Below are positions 54,401-63,348 of a DNA stretch of 64,000 nucleotides, piece after piece. The translations under genes were made by a program, and so were the position numbers. Each line of letters begins with the position of its first letter. The stretch's first letter is position 1. This stretch comes from Paragorgia papillata (taxonomy: Eukaryota; Cnidaria; Anthozoa; Scleralcyonacea; Coralliidae). The stretch spans positions 124,001 to 188,000 of the forward strand of contig JAWNZC010000119.1 of the NCBI GenBank assembly GCA_035771165.1, given 5' to 3'. The notes under the pieces are model-generated. The model saw nothing but the letters and a program-made list of their open reading frames with translations, was not told where the DNA came from and did not search any database.

Positions 54401-57203
54401 TACCAGTTAAATAAAGTTAGTTTAGTTTACTCCGGTTTTCTCCTGTAGTAACACTGGATCAATGAGGGATGGTTCTTACTGGACCTCTAGAGAGAACAGT
54501 TTAGATATGACTGATAGAGTTATCCAGTATAAATAAAGTTAGTTTAGTTTACTCTGGTTTTCTTCTGTAGTAACGCTTGATCAATGAAGGATGGTCCTTA
54601 CTGGACCTCTAGAGAGAACAGTTTAGATATGACTGATAGGGTTATCTAGTATAAATAAAGTTAGTTTAGTTTACTCTGGTTTCCTCCTGTAGTAACACTG
54701 GATCAATGAAGGATGGTCCTTACTGGACCTCTAGAGAGAACAGTTTAGATATGACTGATAGGGTTATCCAGTATAAATAAAGTTAGTTTAGTTTACTCTG
54801 GTTTCCTCCTGTAGTAACACTGGACCAATGAAGATATGACTGATAGGGTTGTCTAGTTTGTTTTTTTACTGTAGTGAACAGAACTATCATTTTCAATAAG
54901 CAATACAACACAATACAATACAATAAATTTTATTTAAACACGATTGGAATTAAAGCATACAGCTTGTGGGGTCGTGTATTTAAGTCTATAAACTCAGTTG
55001 CTCCAGGTTATACTATGTCCATAGCTAGGGGAATATTTTATATTCCTCAATGACTATTTTTTCAAAAGAGAAGCTGTAGGAAGATCGTTTTAACAGCGAA
55101 CTACTGTAGTAAGCGAGGAGAGAATTGTGTATATTACAAGTAATATTGGGCATTTCACTCGATTACATAGCATGTTCTAAGTACTATTTAAAACACGTTC
55201 TGCGAGTGTTTTGAATGGCTTAAAAAACGATCACCATTTGGTAAGTTCGTTGGCGTAGTAATTTTGAAAAATAACGTTGTCTAAGGCGAGAAAATCAAAG
55301 CTAAAGTTTATGTAAATTAGGAGAAAATTTTATCAGATATAAAACCACGATACGGTTATGATTTTTCTTTGTGTTTTCCTCATGAATTATTAATGAGTTT
55401 TTTATGGATATTGAGTGAAGGAAAATTCGAGTGTAGAATATATACATTTTAAGACCAAATTTCCTTCACCCAAAATCCTTAGAACATGCTATGTAATCGA
55501 GTGAAATGCCCAATATTACTTATAATATACCCAATTCTCACCTGGCATTACCACCTTATTATATATACAGAACTCGCGATCAAGCTCTCGGCAACGCCCT
55601 CCGTGGCTCAGTGGTCAGAGCATTGCACTAGAATCGCAAGGTCATGGGTTCAATTCCTGCCGGAAGGCCTGTGTAGTTGCATTTTTCGCAACTGGTCCCG
55701 GTTTGGTCTTAAAATGTATATATTCTACACTCGAATTTTCCTTCACCCAAAATCCTTAGAACATGCTATGTAATCGAGTGAAATGCCCAATATTACTTAT
55801 AATATACTGTAGTAAGCTATTTATTGAGAGCTGTTCAGATATACCAGGCTACTGACATAGTCTAACATTTAAGATTCTATGCTTAAGATTCTAATTCTAT
55901 GCTTTCTCTTTTTCGATGGAATCACCATCAGATATTTGGATTCCGTTGGTCTCGCCGCTCTGGACCCACCATCCATGACCATCGCTACGCGTGGTCACCA
56001 TACCCCTCGGATCCCAGCAGCTTCATTCCACCATGTGCCCCACCCGTTTATTACCCAGTACAAAATACCCCAGGGGAGCCTGAACCCCGATACAGAAGAC
56101 CCCCTACCGTCTTTGACCCTATCGACTTCCCACCTCCGTATACATCTCGAGAGCCATCACTTGCGGGGAGGTGGCAGTCAGGTGATTCACTGAATGTGGA
56201 CCACACTCCACAGCCAATGGCGTGGGTTGGAAATACTGAACTAGACACAGGGTATCAATTATCTGATTGGACCACTAGCCGAGAGGGCTCTGGAGATATG
56301 TTGGAAGCAGGCGACAGAGATTCCATTGACTGTATTGATTACATAATTGAACAAGACGATGGCCATGAGCGAGAGCTGGCTTCAACTTCTGAGGTCACGT
56401 CGAGCTCTGGAACTGTAGTTCCCGAGATGGGAAATCTTTCCGGCATGCACAGAGCACCACCAAACTCTTTTGACGAAAATGACGAGATAGAGAGAGATGT
56501 ATATTTTCAACTAGCGTGTCCTTGTGACAACACAACCAGCCATCTTGACCCCCCTTGGGCAAGCACTGATTCTGAAAATCAACGTGATAACGTATTTGAA
56601 AGTACATCGTCATGTGACGTCACCACACATCGACCAGAGTCTGGTGCTATTCAGCGTGGTATACTACTGTTCACGCGAAACAATGATCATGTTGGTCAGC
56701 GTCTGTGTCGTAAATATAACCGTGTTACACGATCAGATGAGATATATTGTCCGCATAATGAGATATATCGATCAGTTGTTGCACCAAATGTGAACCCATG
56801 GGCAGCGCGAAGAATGTCAGAAGAAGGCACTAGGGTGTCCTGTGCTAGAACCAGTATCTTAAAGCCGAAACGGCGAGCCAATAGTATCCCGCCGTATTTA
56901 ACCGTCTCTGCTCATGTGACCCCGGACAACGATTGTGAAAGCCAATCATTGGCCCAGGGTGAAATCTCCCAGGACAATATGCCTGGTGCTTGTCATGAAG
57001 TGACGTCATCTGGAGACAAGACTTCGAGTTGCGCTGATGAGATTGGTGGCTTGTTTCGGAATTTCAAGGAGAGTAAGGCTACCAAATCTAAACATGATAA
57101 GAGAAGGAAACGGCCAAGGAATAACCCAGGACATATTTTGGAAAAAGAAATGACTATTTCGAAGGAGATTTGCCAAACTGAATACAAGGAAACTATGTTG
57201 TAA
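45286..57203 (+). CDS. ENTREP/FAM189-like four-pass membrane protein, four exons
   Basis: Exons 45286-45474, 45559-45615, 50808-51134 and 55932-57203 are all phase 0 with GT-AG introns and give 614 residues. Four hydrophobic segments lie at about 21-44, 58-77, 78-103 and 157-184. The third-to-fourth loop is cysteine-rich (HACGCC, TTCK, RDCG). After the last segment comes YSQIFGFRWSRR and a long cytosolic tail with two PPxY motifs (PPVY 228-231, PPPY 258-261). The phrases CPYWAG, GFLTWK and MYGLCALN match the ENTREP (FAM189) pattern, whose vertebrate members recruit NEDD4-family ubiquitin ligases such as ITCH through PPxY. The last 300 residues are acidic, then basic, and not recognisable. The family call rests on recalled motif order. 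The exon structure is strong. Confidence 0.85.
45559..45615 (+). CDS. ENTREP-like exon 2 (TM2)
   Basis: A 57-bp exon, VLFTGAVGFLTWKQLSIIS, between TTTTTTAG and GTAAGT. Intron 1 is only 84 bp. Confidence 0.85.
45640..45790 (+). repeat. Diverged pair of satellite-like units
   Basis: AACACTTTGAGGCCT followed by CTGAATAAAATC occurs twice about 100 bp apart, with a relative of the GTTAGCCAGAATAAAA word of the 129-bp satellite. Confidence 0.5.
46719..49059 (+). mobile_element. 2.3-kb pogo/Tigger-like element with TA duplication
   Basis: CAGTGAAACCTGAGTTTTGTG and GCAAAACTCAGGTTTCACTG are the ends, and TA lies outside both. GACCACTT or GACCACCT words repeat near the right end. A decayed frame at about 48470-48620 reads KIWDGRTDDPDWEQHLVD and VSDGEFDEEDEEKILEK, then stops. 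This may be the acidic end of a DDE transposase. The element is in ENTREP-like intron 2. Confidence 0.8.
47010..47818. mobile_element. Element nested in the pogo-like element
   Basis: TAGGGCATGAGATTTGCGG and AAATGTCATGCCCTG are near-inverse ends with CTATAG outside both. It in turn holds a diverged MULE-like piece (47217-47336, ATCTCGTTC to GAACGAGAT) and a small TIR unit (47538-47655, AGACTGGAAAGTTTGTA and inverse). Confidence 0.6.
49285..49920 (-). repeat. 129-bp satellite, array 2, about 5 copies
   Basis: The inverse of the 32432-33712 unit (CTAACACCAGATGATTTTAC, CCTAGGCAGCAATGAGTTAA). Adjacent copies differ at few positions. Confidence 0.95.
49961..50379. mobile_element. TIR element with GGGCTAGC dyads
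   Basis: GTGAGCCAGCCCGGGCTAGC and its near-inverse GGGTATCTGGGCTGGCTCAC bound it. CCCGGGCTGGG, CATGTAAGCACAATT and CATGTAAACACAAT inside parallel the design of 14568-15159. Confidence 0.7.
50808..51134 (+). CDS. ENTREP-like exon 3 (TM3, cysteine loop, TM4)
   Basis: Acceptor TTTTCTAG, 109 codons, donor GTATGT. It spans IGIFTFLSAVSVIVHLV to VAQYSRYSQ. Confidence 0.88.
51155..51955. mobile_element. Foldback, TTGGCAATACAAATTAAG family, split copy
   Basis: The outer arms match 24441-24858 (GATTGGCAATAAAAATTAAG and inverse). Its interior is interrupted by the CTCG-apex foldback at 51344-51660. Confidence 0.82.
51344..51660 (+). mobile_element. CTCG-apex foldback, ACATGGATG family, copy 3
   Basis: Almost identical to 43095-43420, including CGAGTGAGCGAAGCGAACGA at the apex. 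The close match to copy 2, 8 kb away, implies recent activity. Confidence 0.88.
52375..52503 (+). repeat. Probable 5' LTR
   Basis: TGTCACATGC begins and TTATTACA ends the segment. It has a TATATAAATAGG promoter box at about 52449 and AATAAA at 52484. It is followed by TGGTGTCAGGTGTGGGA, the usual primer-binding-site context of Ty3-type elements. The left boundary is uncertain and no 3' LTR was found. Confidence 0.6.
52527..53216 (+). CDS. Gag fragment of a Ty3/gypsy-type retroelement
   Basis: A 229-residue frame contains ISENWRRFKQQFQIYLVASG, LLNFAGEDAIEVFNTF, FDRYCNPRKNVVFERYQFW and DQFVTRLKNKVKSCEY. This is the retrotransposon Gag capsid-like pattern. It ends before a zinc knuckle, and no protease, reverse transcriptase or integrase follows, so the element is 3'-truncated. 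It lies in ENTREP-like intron 3. Confidence 0.85.
   Translation: MDSFHKPSTLGFEGNISENWRRFKQQFQIYLVASGSEDKGDSVKIAVLLNFAGEDAIEVFNTFQFPEDDEKKLDKVIEQFDRYCNPRKNVVFERYQFWKITQKDSETVDQFVTRLKNKVKSCEYTVVDDMVRDKLVFSIRDLAVKERLLREEKLTLEKAVSMARAAEVSKEQIKVMSPQEQINFDQSVNQVRSINNNEKNPIRRRSRQDFNPRIDLSNLLRLLKKKMWI
53676..53817 (+). mobile_element. tRNA-related SINE head
   Basis: TAGTTACTAGTGCATG is a weak box A and GGGTTCAATTCCCAC is a good box B. The sequence leads straight into the first unit of the following array. Confidence 0.55.
53818..54850 (+). repeat. 121-bp tandem array of a SINE-like body, about 9 copies
   Basis: CTCTGGTTTCCTCCTGTAGT recurs at about 53943, 54063, 54184, 54305, 54425, 54547, 54669 and 54791. 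Each unit ends AATAAAGTTAGTTTAGTTTA. Only the first unit is preceded by the tRNA-like head, so the 3' body was amplified in place. Confidence 0.93.
54893..54990 (-). mobile_element. LINE 3' end with (CAATA)n
   Basis: CAATACAACACAATACAATA is the inverse of the (TATTG)n tail at 36225. A short 3'-UTR-like stretch follows. No coding part remains. Confidence 0.55.
55137..55810. mobile_element. Composite repeat around a tRNA-SINE
   Basis: A 70-bp segment starting TTCCTTCACCCAAAATCCTT is present at 55461-55530 and 55737-55806 without a mismatch. Its core TGGGCATTTCACTCGATTAC is inverted at 55149. The CATTAATAATTCATGAG motif is at 55375 (inverse). Confidence 0.75.
55597..55735 (+). mobile_element. 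tRNA-derived SINE
   Basis: CCCTCCG pairs with CGGAAGG (6 of 7). TGGCTCAGTGG is an exact box A, GGTTCAATTCC is box B, and the anticodon loop is CTAGAAT. The tRNA-like 71 nt are followed by TGTAGTTGCATTTTTCGCAA and a tail ending GTATATATTCTACAC. The extra tail and the repeat context favour a SINE over a tRNA gene. Confidence 0.7.
55932..57203 (+). CDS. ENTREP-like exon 4 (PPxY-containing tail)
   Basis: The acceptor CACCATCAG lies behind a pyrimidine run. IFGFRWSRRSGPTI continues the exon 3 frame. 423 codons include PPVY and PPPY and end TEYKETML before TAA. Confidence 0.87.
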   Translation: MFGFRWSRRSGPTIHDHRYAWSPYPSDPSSFIPPCAPPVYYPVQNTPGEPEPRYRRPPTVFDPIDFPPPYTSREPSLAGRWQSGDSLNVDHTPQPMAWVGNTELDTGYQLSDWTTSREGSGDMLEAGDRDSIDCIDYIIEQDDGHERELASTSEVTSSSGTVVPEMGNLSGMHRAPPNSFDENDEIERDVYFQLACPCDNTTSHLDPPWASTDSENQRDNVFESTSSCDVTTHRPESGAIQRGILLFTRNNDHVGQRLCRKYNRVTRSDEIYCPHNEIYRSVVAPNVNPWAARRMSEEGTRVSCARTSILKPKRRANSIPPYLTVSAHVTPDNDCESQSLAQGEISQDNMPGACHEVTSSGDKTSSCADEIGGLFRNFKESKATKSKHDKRRKRPRNNPGHILEKEMTISKEICQTEYKETML

Positions 57204-57254
57204 TTTAGAGTTGATTCGTCTGCTGTAGTGTGCCAGATTGATGCTAAGTCAGAC

Positions 57255-57840
57255 AGATAGCTAGAGTAAAAACTAGAGTGTTGTGTAGGCAGTGTTTTAG
57301 ATAGAGCAAAGTGAAAAAATGGTAAACTGCTGAGAATAGTTTTAATAACGAAATACTCAGTCCTTCATCAGAGTAAAAACTACAGTGTTGTGTGGGCAGT
57401 ATTTTAGATAGAGCAAAGTGAAAAGATGGTAAACTGCTGAGAAAAAAATTTTAATAACGAAATACTGATGTTTCAAGCAGAGCCCTTCATCAGAGTAAAA
57501 ACTAGAGTGTTGTGTAGACAGTGTTTTAGATAGAGCAAAGTGAAAAGATGGTAAACTGCTGAAAATAGTTTTAATAACGAAATATTGACGTTTCAAGCAG
57601 AGCCCTTCATCAGAGTAAAAACTAGAGTGCTGTGTAGGCAGTGTTTTAGATAGAGCAAAGTGAAAAGATGGTAAACTGCTGAGAATAGTTTTAATAACGA
57701 AATACTGACGTTTCAAGCAGAGCCCTTCATCAGAGTAAAAACTAGAGTGCTGTGTAGGCAGTGTTTTAGATAGAGCAAAGTGAAAAGATGGTAAACTGCT
57801 GAGATTTGTAGTAAGGAAATACTGACGTTTCAAGCAGAGG
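57255..57840 (-). repeat. 120-bp satellite, array C, about 5 copies
   Basis: Same unit as array A and in the same orientation. It begins about 50 bp after the ENTREP-like stop codon. Confidence 0.95.
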
Positions 57841-59290
57841 CCTTCAAAGCATCGCTCGAAACGTCAGTATTTTGTTATCAAAACTAATCCGCTCAGCAGT
57901 TTATCATCTTTTCACTTTGTTCTATCTAAAACACTGCCTACACAACACTCTAGTTTTTACTCTGATGAAGGACTCTGCTTGAAACCTCAGTATTTCGTTA
58001 TTAAAACTATTCTCAGCAGTTTACCATCTTTTCACTTTGTTCTATCTAAAACACTGCCTACACAACACTCTAGTTTTTACTCTGATGAAGGACTCTGCTT
58101 GAAACCTCAGTATTTCGTTATTAAAACTATTCTCAGCAGTTTACCATCTTTTCACTTTGCTCTATCTTAAACACTGCCTACACAACACTCTAGTTTTTAC
58201 TCTGATGAAGGACTCTGCTTGAAACCTGAGTATTTCGTTATTAAAACTATTCTCAGCAGTTTACCATCTTTTCACTTTGCTCTATCTAAAACACTGGCTG
58301 CATGCCTACACAACACTCTAGTTTTTACTCTGATGAAGGACTCTGCTTGAAACATCAGTATTTCGTTATTAAAACTATTCTCAGTACTTTACCATCTTTT
58401 CACTTTGCTCTATCTAAAATACTGCCTACACAACACTCTATAGTTTTTTATCTGATGAAGGACTCTGCTTGAAACGTCAGTATTTCGTTATTAAAACTAT
58501 TCTCAGCAATTCACCATCTTTTCACTTTGCTCCATCTAAAAAACTGCCCACACAACACTGTAGTTTTTACTCTGATGAAGGACTCTGCTTGAAACGTCAG
58601 TCAGTATTTCGTTATTAAAACAATTCTCAGCAGTTTACCATCTTTTCACTTTGCTCTATCTAAAACACTGCCTACACAACACTCTAGTTTTTACTCTGAT
58701 GAAGGACTCTGCTTGAAACGTCAGTCAGTATTTCGTTATTAAAACTATTCTCAGCAGTTTACCATCTTTTCACTTTGCTCTATCTAAAACACTGCCTACA
58801 CAGCACTCTAGTTTTTACTCTGATGAAGGACTCTGCTTGAAACGTCAGTCAGTATTTCGTTATTAAAACTATTCTCAGCAGTTTACCATCTTTTCACTTT
58901 GCTCTATCTAAAACACTGCCTACACAGCACTCTAGTTTTTACTCTGATGAAGGACTCTGCTTGAAACGTCAGTATTTCGTTATTAAAACTATTCTCAGCA
59001 GTTTACCATCTTTTCACTTTGCTCTATCTAAAACACTGCCTACACAGCACTCTAGTTTTTACTCTGATGAAGGACTCTGCTTGAAACGTCAGTCAGTATT
59101 TCGTTATTAAAACTATTCTCAGCAGTTTACCATCTTTTCACTTTGCTCTATCTAAAACACTGCCTACACAGCACTCTAGTTTTTACTCTGATGAAGGGCT
59201 CTGCTTGAAACGTCAGTATTTTGTTGTCAAAACTAATCTCAGCAGTTTACCATCTTTTCACTTTGTTCTATCTAAAAACACTGCATACAC
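57841..59290 (+). repeat. 120-bp satellite, array D, about 12 copies
   Basis: Same unit in the opposite orientation to array C, meeting it head-to-head at about 57840. Several units carry a duplicated CAGT (CGTCAGTCAGTATTTC). Confidence 0.95.
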
Positions 59291-59547
59291 AGCACACTAC
59301 ATTTTTAAACGCTCAGATACTCCACCGCCTCAAAACGCCTAACCATAGTTTAACGCTACTCTGGCTTAAGCTAGTTACGTTACACCATAGAAATTTAAAA
59401 ATACTTTATTTCGTTTAAAGCAAAATTCATTAAGATATTTAGCGATGGAAATTGCAAGCAGCTCTCAGGTTTTCCCGCGAAATTTAAATGTTCCAAGGCT
59501 TGTTTCTTCAGCTTTATATTTCAGCTAAACTGCCGTATTCAAAGACT

Positions 59548-59840
59548 TTTGTTGAACATGGGTTTTGGCCGATTTTTTTCAAATTTTCACAATGTATTGG
59601 AGAGCTTCAAAAGTGTGTGCGGTAGCTATACGATTTTTTTTTCATTGCTGAGTAATCGACTACGATTCATGGTATGCACGTAACTTAACTGAGGTTGCGA
59701 AAGAATGCCTTATATCTCAAAAATAACAACAAAAAAACCCATAGCTACCGCACACACTTTTGTAGAAGAGCTAGTTGAGTTTCAATTAAAACTATTTTTG
59801 CATGATTAGATTGAAACTGTTAGTTCAACAAAAGTCGCGA
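59548..59840. mobile_element. Foldback of about 290 bp
   Basis: TTTTGTTGAACATGGG and AGTTCAACAAAAG are outer words. AAAGTGTGTGCGGTAGCTAT is perfectly inverted at about 59740-59760. Confidence 0.7.
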
Positions 59841-60089
59841 CGCAAAGCGAATGCGTTTTCAGAATTTTGTCAAAACAAAACAAGTTTAAATACTTTTCAA
59901 AATTGTAAATCAACTGTCATTTTGCTATAAAGTATATATAAACTTTAAAAATTTGAAATTGATTGCTTTTAAACTCAAGGCGCAGTTGCATTTTTCGCAA
60001 AGCACTACTCCAAGGTGTTACGTAACCTTAAAAGTTTTTTTGAACGTAGCTTAATTAAAAAGTTACTCTTCATGACCCAACGTTTCAAC

Positions 60090-60600
60090 ACTCTGATCTA
60101 ATATCTTCATCAGGGGTGATTGTTATGAAGAAAGGTCCCATATTTATATTCTCATAGAACCACCGATGATGTTATCTATCAACAAGATGCAAATAGAAAA
60201 TTTTTCGTGATTCCTCATGAATAATTTTCTCATGTTTCCCTGAGGATGATTCTGTACAAGATGCAAGGCTGGCTTTTGTTATTAAAGTGCATATAACCCC
60301 AAATTTTTTATCATCTAAATACGTTCTACCTTTGGTAAATAGTCGAACAACGAAATATTTTTTATAGATTGGAGCAACCTTTATTGCTTTAATAGAGATT
60401 TTTGTCACTTTTCAAAATGGTAACGAGATGACGCCAAAGTAGTAATTATCTATATATACAATATTTATTTGCAATTGTTAGATTATATTACAGAATCATC
60501 TTTAGAGAAACATGAGAAAATTTTAGAAGTGTAAGAAAATCATGAAAATTTTTCTCATGTTTCTATGAGGATGGTTCTGTAATAGAATTGAAACACTGCA
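60090..60600. mobile_element. Probable repeat with AAACATGAGAAAATTT dyads
   Basis: TTTTCTCATGTTTC and its inverse occur at 60225, 60505 and 60555, with GAGGATGATTCTGTA and GAGGATGGTTCTGTA as direct relatives. No gene is recognised. Confidence 0.45.
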
Positions 60601-60650
60601 CTTCCTCACGTATCAGCGTTTTTCAATATTCTCGCCTCCAATCCCTGTGC

Positions 60651-60690
60651 GGCTCGATAGCTCAACAGGTAGAGCGGCGGACCGGTATTA
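60651..60690 (+). other. tRNA 5'-half-like fragment
   Basis: TAGCTCAACAGGTAGAGCGG fits a tRNA box A and D-arm, but no box B follows. It is probably a decayed SINE head. Confidence 0.35.
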
Positions 60691-60784
60691 GTCCAGCAAT
60701 ATGGTGCAGAAAATGGGCTGAATTGTGCGCTTTTGGATGAAAGCACCAAATTTGGCACAGCGATAGTATTTTACCTGCTGATAA

Positions 60785-60920
60785 TAACTACTTATTGACC
60801 AAGCGTGAGGTCTGTACTAGTGAAATATCGGACCGATGTTTTTTTAGTTTAGTGCAAAAAACAGAGGTCCGATATTTCACTAGTGCAGACCGAAAAAGCG
60901 AGGTCAATAAGTAGTTTATT
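60785..60920. mobile_element. Foldback, ACCGAG family
   Basis: GAGGTCTGTACTAGTGAAAT and inverse, ending TAAGTAGTTTATTATATGGC, a terminal phrase also present at 61855-61875. Confidence 0.75.
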
Positions 60921-61714
60921 ATATGGCCATAAATGTTGTGAACCTTCTGTGAAAACTCGACCCATCTTTCTTGCGAACTAAACGAAAATGGCAGACATTT
61001 TCCCATTTTTAAGTACTTTCCGTTGAGCTAGAATCCTGAACTTTCTACCCCAAATAGTATTTTTCAATTGCTTTTGTTTGACGTATTGCTCAAGATTGTA
61101 CGTTAAGTAGTTGAATAAAAAATCATCTGAAATTCTAATACTTGTGAGAAGTAAATGTTATATTATTACGAACAATGTCACGAACGTTTTGGACATTTTA
61201 AAAACTTTCACAAAACGGGGAAACTCGAACTATACATCAAATGAAAGCTTATAAAATTTCTAACAACATACCTGCACGATATATATGTATACTGACATGA
61301 CTGCCATTTTGTTTATAAAACTTACGGTCCCGAACGGCAGATTCCGTCTTGAGCGGGCGGATACGGGAAATATCCGACCGCTTATGAACCAATCAAATTA
61401 CAAGATTTCCGTATTCGGACCTCTCAGCGCTGCTGCCATATAATAAATATCTGATATATACTTCAATTTCCTTCACATATCGGCTGTTTTATGGACCGGA
61501 TAGCAATTTTATGTCACCCAGACCCCCCGCAAGGATTAAGTTTTTCTCCGATTTTTGCCTAAAATGTTAAGTTCAGTAGCAAATTAAAACATATATGTGC
61601 AGCATTACAAGTATTAGATATAACTAATTTTGTTGGAAGCGCTTGACGATGACGTCACATACGACCATGGCGTCACTGATAAGCAGAAATACAAAACGTA
61701 CAAGAAAACTTTAA

Positions 61715-61875
61715 CTACTTAATAACCGAGAGTGAGGTCTTTACGGTAAACTATTAAACCGAGGTCTTGCTGTATTGACCGAGCGATAGCGAGATTAATA
61801 CGTTCAAGACCGAGGTTTAATATTTTACCGTAAAGACCGAACGGTCGAGGTTATTAAGTAGTTTATTATATGGCA
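61715..61875. mobile_element. Foldback, ACCGAG family
   Basis: TTAATAACCGAGAGTGAGG and inverse. The arms TTTACGGTAAACTATTAAACC pair with GGTTTAATATTTTACCGTAA. It ends with the shared TAGTTTATTATATGGC. Confidence 0.78.
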
Positions 61876-62514
61876 CTTTTTATTTCAAAATCAATCTTGT
61901 ATTTCTTGGTCTTCGCTTCCTTTAACTTCGTCAGAACACCGAACTAGCGTTGTTTTCTTCTGTTTCTTTCTCGTCTGGATACTAGAATTTACTTTTATAA
62001 TGTTCATCGTCGTCTATTTCATCTATTTTCGCCGTTTTTCGGCAATAAAAGTTTCTTATTAGGATTTTTTGTTTGTTTCCAATCATAGGGCATTAACAAT
62101 TTTCATAATGCCCGTGGGCATTACGGAGAAATCTCGCCCCGTCAGCAACCAATCACAGCGCGTGATTTTACCGGAAGTAATCCTTAATTGATATTTAAAA
62201 AAAAATTAAACTAACCTCCCATGCAATTTACAATATCGTAACTATGAAATTAGCAACAAATCATTAATGCAATTATCTTGAACTATTTCACGATACTAAA
62301 TTTTCAAAGAAAAAGAAATAGCACTTATTGAACTGATAAACATCGGACATATAGAACTGCTTCAATTTCTTCATATATTCACTGTTTTAAGGACTGAATT
62401 TAAAGAATTTAGAATAAGAAATTGTAATGCCAAGAAAACTCTGTAAATTAGATACTATAAGTGATTAGTGTTTACAGATTTTTTTAACTTTACTATTTTT
62501 AATATTTTAATTAA
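61876..62514. other. No gene recognised
   Basis: AT-rich sequence. A short dyad AATGCCCGTGGGCATT occurs near 62108. Confidence 0.45.
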
Positions 62515-62680
62515 TTATCAATTATTGGACGAGTCTGAGCGAAATATCATGATTTGTCAGTGGCGAGCTACTAGTTATTTGCCGATGCCGAAGGCAGAGG
62601 CAAATAACTGGTAGCGAGACACTGACAAATCATGATATTTTGCGATAGACGAGTTCAATAATTGATTTATCATTCATAAA
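62515..62680. mobile_element. Foldback of about 165 bp
   Basis: TCAATTATTGGACGAGTCTG and inverse, with AATATCATGATTTGTCAGTG and inverse. The apex is TTGCCGATGCCGAAGGCAGA. Confidence 0.8.
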
Positions 62681-63062
62681 ATAGTTAAAAATCTGAAATG
62701 CCTGAAGTTAGAGATTGCTACTCTTCTCTGTGTCTTCGGCATACTAAAATCTGCGTAAAACTTACTTTTTGTTGGCACGAGTGTTGCTTTTTATCTCACT
62801 AAATCTTCCTTTTAACTATTTCTTTTCTAAAGTACATTGTCGTTATGAATGCTTCCAAATACTCTCGATTTTTCCTCGGATAGCTGAAGAACTAGCCGCC
62901 ATGTTTACGAAAATTATTTGCAGTCAGCAGCGCCATTGCTAGTGCGCATGCTCATAACATTATTTGCAAGCAAAAAATTATTTGCACTCAGTTATTTGCA
63001 GGTGAATTAACCAATCAGAATGCAGGATAGAAACGAAATGAATGATAATACTGTTTATTTGC

Positions 63063-63348
63063 GTAGTAGTAGTAGAGATTTATTAACACATCCCAAAAGG
63101 GCTTTTCAGTGGTAATTTACAAGTGTAAGTCATAATAAAAAGGGCCTGTACAAGTCCTAGTACAGAAAATTACAATGTTATATAACTCTAATCTAAATAC
63201 AGATTATAATAAAATAATGTGCTTAAGTTAAAATAAATCTGTTAACTAGCATATTCTTAAGTTTGTTTTTAAAAATTGAAACATTTGGACATTGTCTCAG
63301 TGGTTCCTCCATAGAGTTCCATATCTTACATGCACGATAGATAAATGC
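63063..63348 (-). mobile_element. Truncated LINE 3' end with ORF2 C-terminus
   Basis: On the - strand 63348-63223 encodes AFIYRACKIWNSMEEPLRQC and PNVSIFKNKLKNMLVNRF, then TAA. This is the usual final stretch of CR1/L2-like or RTE-like ORF2 proteins. The 3' UTR ends GTAAATTACCACTGAAAAGC, then TTTTGGGATGTGTTAATAAA and (CTA)n. A C18 homopolymer marks the truncated 5' side. Confidence 0.82.

Noticed and set aside
55597..55667. Functional tRNA with AGA anticodon (Ser)
   Set aside because: A serine tRNA should have a long variable arm, which is absent. A SINE tail follows directly.
55879..56193. 104-codon frame overlapping ENTREP-like exon 4
   Set aside because: It is a shadow of the 434-codon frame, which continues exon 3 in phase and holds both PPxY motifs.
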